Below, piece by piece: positions 24,819 to 34,588 of a DNA stretch of 64,000 nucleotides. Position 1 is the first letter of the stretch. The number at the start of each line of letters is the position of its first letter. Position numbers and translations under genes: made by a program. Source of the stretch: an uncultured Flavobacteriaceae bacterium (GTDB lineage: Bacteria; Bacteroidota; Bacteroidia; Flavobacteriales; Flavobacteriaceae). The DNA is taken from positions 434,001 to 498,000 of the forward strand of contig CAKUPQ010000002.1 in the NCBI GenBank assembly GCA_934675205.1, written 5' to 3'. Below the pieces are notes generated by a model. That model saw only the letters and a list, made by a program, of their open reading frames with translations. It was not told the origin of the DNA and did not search any database.

Positions 24819-26015
24819 TTAAAGAATCCCCAACTCTTTCATACAGGTTTTCATCATTTGATAGGTTCTTTCGATGTCATTATCCAATCCGATTGAAAAA
24901 CGGATAAGTCCGTCTGTAAGTCCCATTTCTTTTTGTTCTTCCAACGGAATTTCAGATGAAGTCGAAGTTCCGGGAGCAGAAAACAAGGTTTTGTAGAATC
25001 CTAAACTCACAGCCAAATACCCAAGATTTCTGTGTTGCATAAGCTCCATTAGTTCGTTGGCTTTTTCGAGTGTACCTGCATCAATGGTCAGCATTCCTCC
25101 AAATCCGTACTCTTTATTTATCATCGAATCATAAAGTTTGTGAGAGGAGTGCGATTCCAATCCGGGATAAACAACTTTAAGTCCGTCATTTTCAAACTTT
25201 TGAGCCAAATACATTGCGTTATGGCTGTGTTGTTTCATACGAATATGAAGTGTACGTAAGTTTTTCAGAATACTTGCCGCTCTCAAACTATCCATAGTAG
25301 AACCCAAAAGCATACAAGCTCCGGTATTCACGTCTTTTAGTTCGTTGATAAATTCTTGAGTTGCACAAATTACTCCTCCTACCGTATCGCTACTTCCGTT
25401 TATGAATTTGGTAAGCGAATGAATCACAACATCTGCTCCCATTTTTGCAGGAGCAACAGAAAGCGGAGAAAACGTATTATCTACAACCAATTTCAGGTTG
25501 TGCTTTTTTGCTATTTTGGAAAGTGCCTCAATATCGGCAACTTCCAAAAGCGGATTACTTACGGTTTCGCAATATAAAACTTTGGTTTTCGGAGTAATGG
25601 CATTTTCGACCGAATCAAGTTTTGTAATATCCACAAATGAAGTCGAAATATTGAGCTTTGGGAGAAACTTTTTCATAAAAGCATAGGTTCCTCCATAAAT
25701 GGTTCTGCTCGAAACGATATGTTCTCCCGAATCACACAACTGCAACAAAACAGGAGTTATAGCTCCCATTCCGGAGGCTGTTACGTTTGCTGCTTCTGTT
25801 CCTTCCATAGCTGCAAGAGCCTGACTCAAATACAAACCACTCGGGTGCGAATGTCTGGAATAAAGGTAACAGCCGTCTGTATTTCCCTCGAAAGTATCGA
25901 ACATCGTTTTTGCGGACAAAAACGTATAAGTTGATGAATCGGAAATCGATGGATTTACTCCTCCGAATTCCCCAAAATATTGTAAATCCTGAATTTTATC
26001 TGCCGGGTTGAACAT
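24819..26015 (-). CDS. Cys/Met metabolism PLP-dependent lyase (methionine gamma-lyase-like)
   Basis: A 398-residue fold type I PLP enzyme of the cystathionine gamma-lyase/methionine gamma-lyase class. Signatures: YLYSRHSHPSGLYLSQALA near residue 50, the ASGMGAI loop, YGGTYAFM, the PLP aspartate in LVVDNTFSPLSVAP, the Schiff-base lysine in VIHSLTKFINGSSDTVGG near residue 203, and GLIRFSIGLDNDIERT at the end. It could cleave methionine or homoserine derivatives; the exact substrate is not decidable. The gene is divergent from an Lrp/AsnC regulator, an arrangement often seen for amino acid catabolic enzymes, so regulation by that protein is likely (inference). Confidence 0.88.
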   Translation of the reverse strand: MFNPADKIQDLQYFGEFGGVNPSISDSSTYTFLSAKTMFDTFEGNTDGCYLYSRHSHPSGLYLSQALAAMEGTEAANVTASGMGAITPVLLQLCDSGEHIVSSRTIYGGTYAFMKKFLPKLNISTSFVDITKLDSVENAITPKTKVLYCETVSNPLLEVADIEALSKIAKKHNLKLVVDNTFSPLSVAPAKMGADVVIHSLTKFINGSSDTVGGVICATQEFINELKDVNTGACMLLGSTMDSLRAASILKNLRTLHIRMKQHSHNAMYLAQKFENDGLKVVYPGLESHSSHKLYDSMINKEYGFGGMLTIDAGTLEKANELMELMQHRNLGYLAVSLGFYKTLFSAPGTSTSSEIPLEEQKEMGLTDGLIRFSIGLDNDIERTYQMMKTCMKELGIL

Positions 26016-26113
26016 AGTTTTAGTATTTTTTATTTGTTTAAAGTTTTACATCTTAGATGCTTACTGCAAATTGAATCATTTATAAAATAAAAAACAATAA
26101 CCTTGTAAAATAT

Positions 26114-26161
26114 TAGTTTATTTTTCTAAATTTGAACTTTTAAATAGTTTATTTTTCTAAA
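26114..26161. promoter_or_regulatory. Tandem 17-bp direct repeats, candidate Lrp operator, overlapping a -7 element
   Basis: TAGTTTATTTTTCTAAA occurs exactly at 26114-26130 and 26145-26161, 31 bases apart (about three helix turns). TAAATTTG at 26127-26134 matches the -7 consensus and overlaps the first copy; the second copy ends at the regulator's ATG. The position suits autoregulation. Confidence 0.6.
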
Positions 26162-26629
26162 ATGAAACCAATGCAGTTAGATTCTATTGATAAAAAGATA
26201 CTTCAGCTTTTGCAACACGATGCAAAACAAACCACAAAAGAACTTTCGATAAAGACAAATCTTTCGGTTACAGCTGTTTATGAGAGAGTTAAGAAATTAG
26301 AAAAGAACAAAATTATCAGAAAACATACTGTTCTTCTCGACAAAAATAAAATCGGAAAATCATTTACTGTTTTTTGTCATATCAAGCTCGTAAAACCTGA
26401 AAAAGAAATCATTCAGCAATTTGAAAAAGAAATTTCCCGACTCAACGAAGTTATGGAATGTTTTCACGTAAGTGGAGATTATGATTATATCCTGAAAGTT
26501 CACGTTGCGGATATGGATACTTTTAGGGAATTTATGGTTAATAAACTCACTGCTATCAAAAGTATCGGAAGTACCCAAAGTAGTATTTCAATCGGAGAAG
26601 TTAAGAATACTACGGAGTTTGATATTTAA
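26162..26629 (+). CDS. Lrp/AsnC family transcriptional regulator
   Basis: A 155-residue regulator. The N-terminal winged HTH reads LDSIDKKILQLLQHDAKQTT then LSIKTNLSVTAVYERVKKLE (residues 5-50). The C-terminal RAM/ligand domain has FHVSGDYDYILKVHVADMD near residue 101 and the late SIGSTQSSISIGEVKNTTEF. It probably senses an amino acid and controls the divergent Cys/Met PLP enzyme gene and itself; that is inferred from position and from the 17-bp repeats in the intergenic region. Confidence 0.92.
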   Translation: MKPMQLDSIDKKILQLLQHDAKQTTKELSIKTNLSVTAVYERVKKLEKNKIIRKHTVLLDKNKIGKSFTVFCHIKLVKPEKEIIQQFEKEISRLNEVMECFHVSGDYDYILKVHVADMDTFREFMVNKLTAIKSIGSTQSSISIGEVKNTTEFDI

Positions 26630-26658
26630 AAAGTCCGTCTTGTTCTTAAACGAGGCGG
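26628..26658. terminator. Bidirectional terminator between Lrp gene and dehydrogenase gene
   Basis: AAAAGTCCG near 26630 pairs with CGGACTTTT ending at about 26654, with further wobble pairing inside. Confidence 0.75.
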
Positions 26659-26684
26659 ACTTTTGTTGTTGTGATACAGTATAT

Positions 26685-27911
26685 TTATACCAACTGTTTC
26701 AAGGCAATTTCAAAAGCTCGTGCTGAAATATTCTTTTTGTCAGAGTTTAAATTATAAGTAGCCTGAATTGCTTTTCGGATGATTTCGGAAGTGTCTTCAA
26801 AGACAGCCTCGTCCGAAATTTGTACTTTTTTCTCCATAAAATAAGCAAAAACACGAGCCATTCCGCAGTTGGAAATAAAATCAGGAATCAGGCTTATTTT
26901 GCTATCCACATCTTCCATAATCGGACCGAAGAAGATTGCTGCATCTGCAAACGGAACATTCGCTCCACACGAAATCACTTCCAATCCTGAAGCAATCATA
27001 AGATTGGCTTGTTCTTGAGTTATCAATCTCGAAGCAGCACAAGGAGCAAAAATTTCAGCTCCCAATGACCATACTTTTTGTTCCATTTCTTCAGGAGAAA
27101 TCATTTTGTCGGAAACCAATTTATTTCCGTCTCTGTTTCTGAAAAGTTCTGATATTTCGGCTAAAGAATATCCGTTTTCGTTGATAATTCCTCCTTCTCT
27201 GTCGATAATTCCAACGATTTTAACTCCCATTTGAGTTAAGAAAAAAGCTGCTGCACCTCCAACATTACCAAAACCCTGAACGATAGCTTTTTTACCACTT
27301 ACATTTCCTCCATAAATAGCGTAATAATGATTTACAGCTTGAGCTACTCCAAAACCTGTAATCATATCTGCAATGGTATATTTTCTGTCTAAATCGGGAG
27401 TGTATTTTACGTTTTCTATAACTTTTATAACACCATTTCGAAGTTGTCCGATGCGGTTGATTTTTTCTCCTTCTGTTGGTTTAAAGTGTCCGTTAAACAC
27501 TCCCTCTTGTGGGTGCCAAATTCCGCAATCTTCCGTAAACGGAATTACCTGATGAATTTCGTCCACATTCAAGTCTCCTCCTGTTCCGTAGTAGTTTTTC
27601 AAGAGTGGAGAAACAGCTTTGAACCATCGCTTAAGCACGTCTTCTTTTCTTGGGTCGTTTGGATCAAAATTGATTCCCGATTTTGCTCCTCCAATTGCAG
27701 GACCTGCCACTGAAAATTTTACTTCCATCGTTTTGGCAAGCGAAAGCACCTCGTTCATATCCAAGCCTTTTCGCATACGAGTCCCACCTCCTGCAGCTCC
27801 TCCTCTCAAGGAATTGATAACTGTCCAACCTTCAGCTCCTGTTTCGTGGTCTTTCCAGTTAAAAACGATTTCAGGTTCTCTATTTTCAAATTTTTTAAGT
27901 AAGTCTTTCAT
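26685..27911 (-). CDS. Glu/Leu/Phe/Val family amino acid dehydrogenase
   Basis: A 408-residue NAD(P)-dependent oxidative deaminase. N-terminal dimerisation/catalytic part: INSLRGGAAGGGTRMRKGLD, catalytic lysine in AGPAIGGAKSGINFDPND near residue 72, and YGTGGDLNVDEIHQV. The cofactor domain has AIVQGFGNVGGAAAFFLTQM near residue 208 and APCAASRLITQEQANLM. The group of flavobacterial proteins with this length is annotated as Glu/Leu/Phe/Val dehydrogenase; whether it prefers leucine, phenylalanine or glutamate is open. It is a single gene divergent from the suf operon. Confidence 0.9.
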   Translation of the reverse strand: MKDLLKKFENREPEIVFNWKDHETGAEGWTVINSLRGGAAGGGTRMRKGLDMNEVLSLAKTMEVKFSVAGPAIGGAKSGINFDPNDPRKEDVLKRWFKAVSPLLKNYYGTGGDLNVDEIHQVIPFTEDCGIWHPQEGVFNGHFKPTEGEKINRIGQLRNGVIKVIENVKYTPDLDRKYTIADMITGFGVAQAVNHYYAIYGGNVSGKKAIVQGFGNVGGAAAFFLTQMGVKIVGIIDREGGIINENGYSLAEISELFRNRDGNKLVSDKMISPEEMEQKVWSLGAEIFAPCAASRLITQEQANLMIASGLEVISCGANVPFADAAIFFGPIMEDVDSKISLIPDFISNCGMARVFAYFMEKKVQISDEAVFEDTSEIIRKAIQATYNLNSDKKNISARAFEIALKQLV

Positions 27912-28045
27912 TATACATGCTGTTTTAAATTTTTCGCAAGCAAAGATAAATTTAAGTTTTAATCTTTCAAAAAAACTATAGATATATTCTATTCTTAAAT
28001 AATGATAAATATCAGGTTCTATTATGAATTCATATATTATTATAA

Positions 28046-28053
28046 TACCTTTG
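28046..28053 (+). promoter_or_regulatory. Promoter -7 element (TACCTTTG) of the suf operon
   Basis: TACCTTTG matches TAnnTTTG and lies 37 bases before the sufA ATG. No IscR-like site was recognised. Confidence 0.5.
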
Positions 28054-28090
28054 CAGTCGGTAGATTAGAATAAATAAAAACAATTAAATT

Positions 28091-28420
28091 ATGATAAAAG
28101 TTTCAGAATCAGCAAGCAGAAGAGTTTCGATGCTTATGGAAGATGACGGATTCGACCCGAAAAACGACTATGTGAGAGTAGGAGTGAAGAGTGGAGGTTG
28201 TTCAGGATTGGAATATGTTCTGAATTTTGACAAAACCACTACCGATACAGATAAAATTTTTGAAGACAACGGAATCAAAATTGCGGTCGAAAAAAAGAGC
28301 TTTTTGTATCTGGCAGGTACAATTTTGGAATACGAAGGAGGACTAAACGGAAAAGGATTTGTTTTCAACAACCCCAATGCTCAACGTACGTGCGGGTGTG
28401 GGGAGTCTTTTTCGTTATAA
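28091..28420 (+). CDS. sufA: A-type iron-sulfur carrier SufA/IscA
   Basis: A 109-residue HesB/IscA-fold protein that receives and passes on Fe-S clusters. The three conserved cysteines are present: VGVKSGGCSGLEYVLNF near residue 37 and the C-terminal NPNAQRTCGCGESFSL. It leads the operon sufA-sufB-sufC-sufD. The ATG at 28091 gives the usual start. Confidence 0.95.
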   Translation: MIKVSESASRRVSMLMEDDGFDPKNDYVRVGVKSGGCSGLEYVLNFDKTTTDTDKIFEDNGIKIAVEKKSFLYLAGTILEYEGGLNGKGFVFNNPNAQRTCGCGESFSL

Positions 28421-28542
28421 AACGAATCGAAAAAATCTAAAGAATTGAAAAAATCAAAAAGATAAACGTGTGATTCAACTTTTTTAAATGTTTTAGATTC
28501 ATTTAGCTTTTTTAGATTGATATTTTAGATTATAAATAAAAA

Positions 28543-29991
28543 ATGGCAAAATACACAGAAGACGACTTAAAAGTCGAATTAGAAAATAAAGAATACGAAT
28601 ACGGTTTTTATACCGATATCGAATCCGAAACGTTTCCGGTTGGGTTAAACGAAGAGATTGTCAGGGCAATTTCTAAAAAGAAAGAAGAACCGGAATGGAT
28701 GACCCAGTGGAGGTTGGAATCTTTCCGAGCTTGGAAAGAAATGACAGAACCGGAATGGGCTAATGTAAATTATGAAAAACCTGATTTTCAGGCTATTTCG
28801 TATTATTCTGCTCCAGTAAAAAGTGACCCAAATAAATCGCTTGACGATGTTGACCCGGAACTTTTGACAATGTACAAAAAGTTAGGAATCTCACTCGAAG
28901 AACAAAAACGAATGAATAATATCGCTATGGATATTGTGGTGGATTCGGTTTCGGTTGCGACTACATTCCAAAAAACATTAGCAGAAAAAGGAATCATCTT
29001 TTGCCCGATTTCTGAAGCTATCAAAAAACATCCTGAATTGGTGCGTAAATATTTAGGAACGGTTGTTCCTCAAAAAGACAATTTTTATGCGGCTCTGAAT
29101 TCAGCTGTTTTTTCTGATGGAAGTTTCTGTTATATCCCAAAAGGCGTAAAATGCCCGATGGAACTCTCTACTTATTTCCGAATCAATCAGGCAGGAACAG
29201 GACAGTTTGAGCGTACGCTTGTTATTGCTGACGAAGGGAGTTATGTTTCGTATTTGGAGGGTTGTACCGCCCCAAGTCGTGATGAAAACCAATTGCACGC
29301 AGCCGTAGTAGAGCTTATTGCACTTGATGATGCAGAAATAAAATACTCGACTGTACAAAACTGGTTCCCTGGAAATAAAGAAGGAAAAGGTGGTGTGTTT
29401 AATTTTGTGACCAAAAGAGGTTTGTGCGAGAAAAACGCCAAAATTTCGTGGACACAGGTAGAAACTGGTTCGGCTGTTACGTGGAAATATCCGTCTTGTG
29501 TGCTGAAAGGAGATAACTCGGTTGGAGAGTTTTACTCGATTGCTGTAACCAATAACTTTCAACAGGCAGATACGGGAACCAAGATGATTCATTTGGGAAA
29601 AAATACCAAATCGACTATTATTTCCAAAGGAATTTCAGCAGGAAAATCACAAAACTCCTATCGTGGATTGGTGCATATTGCTCCTCGTGCAGAAAATGCA
29701 AGAAATTTTTCGCAGTGTGATTCGCTACTTATGGGTAATGAATGTGGAGCTCACACGTTTCCGTATATCGAATCGAAAAACCCGACAGCACAAATCGAAC
29801 ACGAAGCAACCACCAGTAAAATCGGAGAAGATCAAGTGTTTTACTGCAATCAAAGAGGAATCGATACCGAAAAAGCTATTGCCCTTATCGTAAATGGGTT
29901 TTCAAAAGAAGTTCTAAATAAACTTCCGATGGAATTTGCGGTTGAGGCTCAAAAATTGTTGGAGATTTCGTTGGAAGGCTCAGTTGGGTAA
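28543..29991 (+). CDS. sufB: Fe-S cluster assembly scaffold SufB
   Basis: A 482-residue scaffold subunit of the SufBCD complex that builds Fe-S clusters in the cytoplasm. Landmarks: [40 protein letters not shown] near residue 185, the core beta-helix with [31 protein letters not shown], and the C-terminal [20 protein letters not shown] followed by the [20 protein letters not shown] helix. The conserved late Cys-Asn-Gln-Arg-Gly is intact. It lies 122 bases after sufA; that gap is AT-rich with short TTTTAGATT repeats. Confidence 0.97.
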   Translation: MAKYTEDDLKVELENKEYEYGFYTDIESETFPVGLNEEIVRAISKKKEEPEWMTQWRLESFRAWKEMTEPEWANVNYEKPDFQAISYYSAPVKSDPNKSLDDVDPELLTMYKKLGISLEEQKRMNNIAMDIVVDSVSVATTFQKTLAEKGIIFCPISEAIKKHPELVRKYLGTVVPQKDNFYAALNSAVFSDGSFCYIPKGVKCPMELSTYFRINQAGTGQFERTLVIADEGSYVSYLEGCTAPSRDENQLHAAVVELIALDDAEIKYSTVQNWFPGNKEGKGGVFNFVTKRGLCEKNAKISWTQVETGSAVTWKYPSCVLKGDNSVGEFYSIAVTNNFQQADTGTKMIHLGKNTKSTIISKGISAGKSQNSYRGLVHIAPRAENARNFSQCDSLLMGNECGAHTFPYIESKNPTAQIEHEATTSKIGEDQVFYCNQRGIDTEKAIALIVNGFSKEVLNKLPMEFAVEAQKLLEISLEGSVG

Positions 29992-30126
29992 ATAATTTGT
30001 TTAAAGTTTTGGAACTCGAATTTTAGAACTTGCAAATTACCCTAAAAATGATTGGAAAAATAAATAATTTTATAGTTTACCTAAATAAGAATGAATTTAA
30101 AGGCACAAAGTTTCAATAACTTTAAA

Positions 30127-30142
30127 CCTTAAACTTTAAACC
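30127..30142. repeat. 16-mer CCTTAAACTTTAAACC before sufC
   Basis: This exact 16-mer also occurs at 30957-30972 before sufD, and its reverse complement at 30919-30934. It lies 17 bases upstream of the sufC ATG. Confidence 0.75.
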
Positions 30143-30159
30143 TTAAACAAAAATAAACA

Positions 30160-30909
30160 ATGCTAAAAATAAATAACCTCCACGCAAATGTGGAAGACAA
30201 AGAAATCCTAAAAGGATTAAATTTAGAGATAAAAGCGGGAGAAGTCCACGCTATTATGGGACCTAACGGTTCTGGAAAAAGTACATTAGCCTCTGTTGTG
30301 GCAGGTAAGGAAGATTACGAAGTTACTCAGGGTGAAATTATTTTGGAAGGAGAAGACATCGGAGAATTAGCTCCGGAAGAAAGAGCCCACAAAGGAGTTT
30401 TCTTGTCGTTTCAGTATCCGGTAGAAATTCCGGGTGTAACGGTTACTAACTTCATCAAAACGGCTATCAACGAAACCCGTAAAGAAAGAGGATTAGAAGA
30501 TATGCCTGCCAACGAAATGCTGAAACTCATCCGAGAAAAATCAGAAATGTTGGAGATTGACCGCAAGTTTTTGTCTCGTTCGCTCAACGAAGGTTTTTCG
30601 GGAGGAGAGAAAAAACGTAATGAAATTTTCCAGATGGCAATGTTAGAGCCGAAATTGGCTATCCTTGACGAAACCGATTCAGGTTTGGATATTGATGCTT
30701 TGAGAATCGTAGCCAACGGAGTAAACAAACTCAAAAGTAAAGACAATGCAGTAGTGGTAATCACGCATTACCAAAGACTTTTGGAATATATCATTCCGGA
30801 TTACGTACACGTACTTATGGAAGGTAAAATCGTGAAATCAGGAGGAAAAGAATTGGCTCTTGAGCTTGAAGAAAAAGGTTACGATTGGATAAAAGAAGAA
30901 TTAGTTTAA
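30160..30909 (+). CDS. sufC: Fe-S cluster assembly ATPase SufC
   Basis: A 249-residue ABC-type ATPase that powers the SufBD scaffold. Walker A: IMGPNGSGKSTLASVVAGK near residue 33. The SufC-typical Q-loop is LSFQYPVEIPGVTVTNF, the signature is NEGFSGGEKKRNEIFQMA, Walker B is LAILDETDSGLDIDALRIV, and the switch histidine is VVITHYQRLLEYI. Soluble, with no membrane partner. It is the third gene of the suf operon, with a 168-base gap before it that contains the 16-mer repeat. Confidence 0.97.
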   Translation: MLKINNLHANVEDKEILKGLNLEIKAGEVHAIMGPNGSGKSTLASVVAGKEDYEVTQGEIILEGEDIGELAPEERAHKGVFLSFQYPVEIPGVTVTNFIKTAINETRKERGLEDMPANEMLKLIREKSEMLEIDRKFLSRSLNEGFSGGEKKRNEIFQMAMLEPKLAILDETDSGLDIDALRIVANGVNKLKSKDNAVVVITHYQRLLEYIIPDYVHVLMEGKIVKSGGKELALELEEKGYDWIKEELV

Positions 30910-30911
30910 AT

Positions 30912-30972
30912 GGTTTAAGGTTTAAAGTTTAAGGATGCGAAACTTTGAACTTTAAACCTTAAACTTTAAACC
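30912..30972 (+). repeat. Perfect 16-bp inverted repeat between sufC and sufD
   Basis: GGTTTAAAGTTTAAGG (30919-30934) is the exact reverse complement of CCTTAAACTTTAAACC (30957-30972), with a 22-base loop. The right arm ends 7 bases before the sufD ATG, so the hairpin would cover the start region. There is no T tract. Confidence 0.75.
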
Positions 30973-30979
30973 AAAAAAA

Positions 30980-32296
30980 ATGGCACTAAAAGAAAAATTA
31001 ATATCATCATTTATGGCTTTTGAAGAGCGAGTAAATGCAGACGAAGAGCTGCACGATATTCGTACTTCAGCCATTAAAGTTTTTGAAGACAAGGGCTTCC
31101 CGACCAAAAAGGAGGAGGCTTGGAAATATACTTCGCTTAATTCGCTCTTAAAAAACGATTTTTCGGTTTTTCCGAAATCGGAGGTTAATATCGGAATTGC
31201 AGATGTAAAACGTTTTTTTATTGACGAAACCGATACCTATAAAGTGGTTTTCGTAAACGGAATTTTTAATTCGTTTTTGTCGAGTACAACGCACGACGGA
31301 ATTGATGTTTGTTTACTTTCGTCCGCAATTTCAAAACCGAAATACAGAGAAATTGTCGATAAGTATTTCAATAAAATTGCGATAAAAGACGAAACTTTAA
31401 CCTCGTTAAACACGGCTTTTGCCAGTGAGGGAGCTTTTATCAACATTCCGAAAAATAAGGTAGCGGACAAACCCATTGAAATCGTTTATTTTTCGACTAA
31501 AAATGACGACAAATTATGGCTGAATCCTCGAAATCTGGTAGTTGTTGGCGAAAATGCACAAGTTCAGATTGTCGAAAGGCATCAGAGTCTGGACAACGAT
31601 TTGGTACTTACCAATTCGGTTACGGAAATTTTTGCAGAGAAAAATGCGGTTGTGGATTATTACAAACTTCAGAACGATGAGTTAGAAGCCAATCTGATTG
31701 ACAATACCTATGTTTCGCAACAGCAGGGGAGTAATGCCTCGGTTCATACGTTTTCTTTCGGAGGAAATCTGACCCGAAACAATCTGAATTTCTACCATTT
31801 CGGAGAACATATCGAATCAACCCTGAAAGGAATTACGATTATCGAAGGAAAACAGCACGTTGACCATTATACGTTAGTGCACCACGCTCAACCGAATTGC
31901 GAAAGCCATCAGGATTACAAAGGAATCTACGGAGATAGTGCCACAGGAGTGTTCAACGGAAAGATTTATGTGGACAAGATTGCTCAAAAAACCAATGCTT
32001 TCCAGCAGAATAATAATGTGTTGATAAGCGAAAAAGCAACTATCAATGCAAAACCTCAACTCGAAATTTTTGCAGATGACGTAAAATGTTCGCACGGTTG
32101 CACTATCGGACAGCTTGATGAAAGTGCGTTGTTTTATATGCAACAAAGAGGAATCCCGAAAAAAGAAGCCCGAGCATTATTGATGTACGCTTTTAGCAAT
32201 GATGTGATTGCGAGTATTAAGATTTCGTCTTTACAACAAAGAATCATGAAGTTAATTGCTAAAAAACTCAATGTAGATTTAGGGTTTAATTTGTAA
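30980..32296 (+). CDS. sufD: Fe-S cluster assembly protein SufD
   Basis: A 438-residue partner of SufB in the SufBCD complex. N-terminal helical part with KEEAWKYTSLNSLLKNDF near residue 50; the beta-helix core includes DHYTLVHHAQPNCESHQDYK near residue 294 and IYVDKIAQKTNAFQQNNNVL; the C-terminal part has KCSHGCTIGQLDESALFYMQ and QRGIPKKEARALLMYAF. The conserved His and Cys in the core are present. It ends the suf operon in this window: no sufS or sufE follows. Confidence 0.96.
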   Translation: MALKEKLISSFMAFEERVNADEELHDIRTSAIKVFEDKGFPTKKEEAWKYTSLNSLLKNDFSVFPKSEVNIGIADVKRFFIDETDTYKVVFVNGIFNSFLSSTTHDGIDVCLLSSAISKPKYREIVDKYFNKIAIKDETLTSLNTAFASEGAFINIPKNKVADKPIEIVYFSTKNDDKLWLNPRNLVVVGENAQVQIVERHQSLDNDLVLTNSVTEIFAEKNAVVDYYKLQNDELEANLIDNTYVSQQQGSNASVHTFSFGGNLTRNNLNFYHFGEHIESTLKGITIIEGKQHVDHYTLVHHAQPNCESHQDYKGIYGDSATGVFNGKIYVDKIAQKTNAFQQNNNVLISEKATINAKPQLEIFADDVKCSHGCTIGQLDESALFYMQQRGIPKKEARALLMYAFSNDVIASIKISSLQQRIMKLIAKKLNVDLGFNL

Positions 32297-32297
32297 A

Positions 32298-32343
32298 GTC
32301 ATTGCGAGGAGTTCCGATAGCTATCGGAACGACAAAGCAATCT
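32298..32343. repeat. GTCATTGCGAG repeat, third copy, with TTCCGATAGCTATCGGAA palindrome
   Basis: It begins GTCATTGCGAGGAG and ends AAGCAATCT as at 7744-7775, but its centre is a perfect palindrome (TTCCGATAGCTATCGGAA). It lies directly after the sufD stop codon. Confidence 0.75.
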
Positions 32344-32357
32344 CACATTCTATACAG

Positions 32358-32383
32358 AGCCACATAATTTATGTGGCTTTTTC
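32358..32383. terminator. Terminator after sufD
   Basis: AGCCACAT (32358-32365) pairs with ATGTGGCT (32371-32378), then a T run. Confidence 0.8.
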
Positions 32384-32413
32384 GTTTTTTTGACTTGTAA
32401 CATTTGATGTCTA

Positions 32414-32445
32414 TTTGGGCAAATACAGAAAAAAATGTATTTTTG
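32414..32445 (+). promoter_or_regulatory. Promoter of the GH97-GH13 operon
   Basis: TTTG at 32414-32417 and TATTTTTG at 32438-32445 are 20 bases apart, close to the Bacteroidota consensus, and lie 30 bases before the GH97 ATG. The phrase TTTTGAGGAAA occurs twice between the -7 element and the ATG. Confidence 0.5.
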
Positions 32446-32463
32446 AGGAAATAATGCTTTTGA

Positions 32464-34578
<2,115 letters not shown>

Positions 34579-34588
34579 AAATTAAATT

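Noticed and set aside
28421..28542. Riboswitch or leader between sufA and sufB
   Set aside because: Only AT-rich short TTTTAGATT repeats are seen; no recognisable aptamer or terminator pair.
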